This document shows positions 15,648-17,631 of a stretch of DNA of 17,631 nt, piece after piece. The stretch lies in assembly GCA_002839205.1 (NCBI GenBank), contig PGXP01000020.1, positions 1 to 17,631 of the forward strand. The letters run 5' to 3'. The position numbers and the translations under genes are program-made. Source of the stretch: Spirochaetae bacterium HGW-Spirochaetae-9 (GTDB lineage: Bacteria > Spirochaetota > Spirochaetia > Treponematales > Rectinemataceae). Every line of letters begins with the position of its first letter. Position 1 is the stretch's first letter. The notes beneath the pieces are model-generated. The model made no database searches. It saw nothing but the letters and a program-made list of their open reading frames with translations, and was not told the DNA's origin.

Positions 15648-16943
15648 TCAGTTCAGGGCAGCGCTCAATAACTCGCGAGCCAAACCGTGAAGAGAGTTGG
15701 TATCGACCTTTGGGTGCGCAAAAATACGGATCTTCCGGAGCGACTGCACGAGACCTTTCAGCGAATCGTGGCTGAAAACCTTGGTACGGAGAGAGAAGGG
15801 TTCGAGACCTTCTCGGGTCTTCACCATCAGATTGGTTTCGAAATCGATCGGCTCAGGTATATCGATGACGATGGAGGATTCTCCGATTTCGGCGGCCATG
15901 GCAAGGGCAGCTTCGGCTTCCAGCCTCCGTTCAAGGTTGTCGAGGTCGGTGTGGATCATGTTTTCCGGATTATAGGCAATCTCGCCGATGAGGGTGTAGA
16001 GCCTGCCCGCAAAGGCATCCCTGACCGGCTGGAGCAGAGGCGAGGCAGAAGCAGCGACGAGGCTCCTGAACCCTGCATCATCGAGTCCATAGAGGCTTTC
16101 CGGCTGGAGAATTCCGGCCGAAAGCCCCATGAGGACGGATTTCTTGGCCATGGAGGTGGCCGAACGCACCGTATGATGCCAATAGACGGATCGGTACATC
16201 TGGTATTTGGAGAACAGCAGGGCTTCAATGCTCATTTCACCACGCGCATCCACGCAAAGCATGTCGCCTTCGACGAGGATGTGACGTAGTATGAAATCGG
16301 CATCCTGGATTCCATAGGGCACGCCGCAATAAAAGGCATCCCTCGTCAGATAGTCGATCTTGTCCGGATCGAGGACGCCCGAAAGGATACGCCGGAACAA
16401 GGCTGTTTCGCGGTCCTCGAGCGCGAAGCTGCCACCATCGAGGATACGATCACCATCGAGGATACGATCGGTGTCGATTATGGATGCCACCTGCTCGGGC
16501 TCGGCCCCGCATCTCAGGATAGCCGAGCGGAGGGGCTCCCTCTGGACGAGATCGCCAGCCAGGGCTTCATGAGGGGCAAGGGGAAGTTCTTTGAGCGAAT
16601 GGGCGAAGGGGTAATGCCCCAGATCGTGAAAGAGGGCCGCGGCAAGGAGGGAACGCAGCCCTTCGATGCTGACGAAGGGAATCTGGCCGCGCTCAATGAG
16701 GGAAAAGGCCAGCCGGCGGGTGATATGGTAAACACCGAGACTGTGTCCCCTCCTCGTATGAGTCGCCCCCGGATAAAGTTGGGCTACGGGGCCGAGTTGC
16801 CTCACGCCATCGAGGGCGAGGAAGGCTGGGGTTCTTGTGAGGGCGAAAAGTGAATCGTCAAACTGGATATCACCCCAGACGGGATCGCGTATGACATTGT
16901 CGAATCCTCGTGAGATCGAGAGAAGAAGATCGATGTCCGGCAT
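15648..16943 (-). CDS. HD-domain phosphohydrolase (SAMHD1/dGTPase-like, COG1078 type)
   Basis: Metal-dependent phosphohydrolase of 431 aa, cytoplasmic, with no signal or membrane segment. The N-terminus reads DNVIRDPVWGDIQFDD, then the HD domain: THTRRGHSLGVYH (61-73) with His67, the HD pair His106-Asp107 in LFHDLGHYPFAHS, and the distal Asp in LDPDKIDYLTRDAFYCGVPYG (191-211). This layout matches the dNTPase-like HD family that includes SAMHD1; the true substrate is unknown. Unusually, residues 159-170 are a perfect hexapeptide duplication (DRILDG twice), coded by an 18-bp tandem repeat. The ATG at 16943 has aaggag 4 bases upstream. It lies upstream of mraZ on the same strand with a 240-bp gap, and divergent from the gene at 17060. 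Confidence 0.88.
   Translation of the reverse strand: MPDIDLLLSISRGFDNVIRDPVWGDIQFDDSLFALTRTPAFLALDGVRQLGPVAQLYPGATHTRRGHSLGVYHITRRLAFSLIERGQIPFVSIEGLRSLLAAALFHDLGHYPFAHSLKELPLAPHEALAGDLVQREPLRSAILRCGAEPEQVASIIDTDRILDGDRILDGGSFALEDRETALFRRILSGVLDPDKIDYLTRDAFYCGVPYGIQDADFILRHILVEGDMLCVDARGEMSIEALLFSKYQMYRSVYWHHTVRSATSMAKKSVLMGLSAGILQPESLYGLDDAGFRSLVAASASPLLQPVRDAFAGRLYTLIGEIAYNPENMIHTDLDNLERRLEAEAALAMAAEIGESSIVIDIPEPIDFETNLMVKTREGLEPFSLRTKVFSHDSLKGLVQSLRKIRIFAHPKVDTNSLHGLARELLSAALN
16433..16468. repeat. 18-bp perfect tandem duplication inside the HD-domain gene
   Basis: Two identical head-to-tail copies of an 18-base unit (plus strand caccatcgaggatacgat) at 16433-16450 and 16451-16468. The unit is a multiple of three and encodes DRILDG twice, so the frame is kept. 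It falls between the HD motif and the distal catalytic Asp, in a segment likely to be a surface loop. This is the kind of change made by replication slippage. Confidence 0.95.
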
Positions 16944-16984
16944 AGGGCTCCTTAGTCAGCGCGGCTCGGCCGCTCCACCCCCAC

Positions 16985-17013
16985 TGTCTAGCACAGGCTG
17001 CCTGACATCGCAA
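16985..17013 (-). promoter_or_regulatory. Possible promoter of the HD-domain gene
   Basis: Minus strand: TTGCGA (17013-17008), a 17-bp spacer, then TAGACA (16990-16985), followed about 40 bases later by the ATG at 16943. The -35 matches 4 of 6 and the -10 only 3 of 6 consensus bases, so this is a weak call in the 116-bp divergent spacer. It is the best minus-strand candidate I see there. Confidence 0.3.
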
Positions 17014-17059
17014 GAGCAAGGGCTGTTGAGGAATCCCGGCGAATTTGCTATGGTGAGCC

Positions 17060-17631
17060 ATGCAGTTCATGAAGGGAGCGGCCTACCTCGCCGCTCGAGG
17101 TTTTCTCGGGCATCTCCTCGAAGAACTGCCTGACCATGCGAGGCTGGATGGCGAGCTTGTCGGCTGCTGGAGTCCCGTTGCCGAAGGCACGGGGGCTGTC
17201 CCCAGCGCCTCAGGTTCCCCCGTACCATACTGGACACGCAATATCTGGCAGGAGCCATTCCTTCTCGAGTTCGATTCCATCTCCCAGGCGGCCAAAGCCC
17301 TGCGTTCAATGCAGCGCAACTGGGCGGCCTACCCTACCCGGCTCCACAGGAGGATGGCTCTCATAGCGGAGGCCCTGCCTCCCCTCCCCCTCAAGCCCAA
17401 GGCATTTCCCTTCATCCTGCCCACATCACCTATGGGAAGCTTCACCCTCCTCGACGAGCATCTTCTGCTCGGATCTGCCGTCTGCTCGAGCCCCTTCCCG
17501 AACGGCGAGTTTTCCTTCGTCGAGGACAGGATCGGCCCCCCGTCGCGCGCGTACAGAAAGCTCTGGGAAGCCCTTCTCTATGCAGGAAAGCTGCCTGAAC
17601 CCGGCGATCGCTGCCTGGACGCCGGCGCCAG
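17060..17631 (+). CDS. Putative SAM-dependent ribose 2'-O-methyltransferase, RlmM/FtsJ-like (partial, C-terminus beyond window)
   Basis: Only the first 190 residues are present; the frame is open to the right edge. An N-terminal region (MQFMKGAAYLAARGFLGHLL) with YWTRNIWQEPFLLEF and RSMQRNWAAYP is followed by RIGPPSRAYRKLWEALLYAG and PEPGDRCLDAGA. The last piece looks like the substrate-binding helix and SAM motif I of the RrmJ/FtsJ fold (typical continuation SPGGWT, beyond the window). By family knowledge RlmM methylates the ribose of C2498 in 23S rRNA; here that is inference from a partial match. The start is ATG at 17060, with ATG at 17069 as alternative; no strong ribosome-binding site is seen. 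It is the only plus-strand gene in the window and is transcribed away from the HD-domain gene. Confidence 0.6.
   Translation, partial: MQFMKGAAYLAARGFLGHLLEELPDHARLDGELVGCWSPVAEGTGAVPSASGSPVPYWTRNIWQEPFLLEFDSISQAAKALRSMQRNWAAYPTRLHRRMALIAEALPPLPLKPKAFPFILPTSPMGSFTLLDEHLLLGSAVCSSPFPNGEFSFVEDRIGPPSRAYRKLWEALLYAGKLPEPGDRCLDAGA

Noticed and set aside
1..17631. Mobile elements, CRISPR arrays, tRNA or rRNA genes, toxin-antitoxin or phage-defence genes
   Set aside because: None seen. The two tyrosine recombinases are Xer housekeeping types in a conserved context, with no flanking attachment repeats or cargo genes.

Overview
The window is a chromosomal, GC-rich (clearly above 50% by eye) block of housekeeping genes from a bacterium. 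The gene order points to a spirochaete of the Treponema/Spirochaeta/Borrelia kind. On the minus strand, read from high to low coordinates, it runs: HD-domain phosphohydrolase, then mraZ, rsmH, ftsL, murF, mraY, ftsW, ftsQ, ftsA, ftsZ, xerD, dprA, topA, xerC, hslV and hslU, with hslU cut by the window edge. The run ftsL-murF-mraY-ftsW-ftsQ-ftsA-ftsZ, then a DprA/Smf gene and hslVU, matches what I recall of Borrelia and Treponema chromosomes. In those genomes the flagellar flgB operon follows hslU, so I expect it just left of base 1. The species cannot be named from this.

Layout. Bases 1-15407 hold fifteen minus-strand genes packed head to tail. Most junctions overlap (ATGA or GTGA type) or leave fewer than 25 bases, and I see no convincing internal terminator, so this looks like one long transcript. 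It would start at a near-consensus sigma-70 promoter (TTGACA, 16 bp, TAGAAT) about 45-70 bases upstream of mraZ. Between that promoter and the mraZ start codon lie four direct repeats with a 10-bp period that look like MraZ operator boxes. Bases 15408-15647 are an AT-richer intergenic region with this promoter and a small inverted repeat. Bases 15648-16943 encode an HD phosphohydrolase on the same strand. A 116-bp divergent spacer separates it from a plus-strand gene, cut by the right edge, that resembles a ribose 2'-O-methyltransferase of the RlmM/FtsJ class.

How the genes work together. MraZ and RsmH head a reduced dcw cluster. MurF and MraY carry out the last soluble and first membrane steps of peptidoglycan precursor synthesis. 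FtsL, FtsQ, FtsW, FtsA and FtsZ build the division machine. XerC and XerD (chromosome dimer resolution), TopA (supercoiling) and DprA (single-stranded DNA handling) follow, then the HslUV protease. murE, murD, murG, murC and ftsI, which are in many dcw clusters, are absent here.

Points worth a second look: mraY is broken by a frameshift that coincides with about 11 missing codons; ftsA appears to start at CTG; HslV carries an extra loop of about 23 residues; the MraZ box array overlaps the mraZ ribosome-binding region; FtsQ has a very long cytoplasmic tail. I found no mobile element, CRISPR array, tRNA or rRNA, and no sign of a wholly new system.
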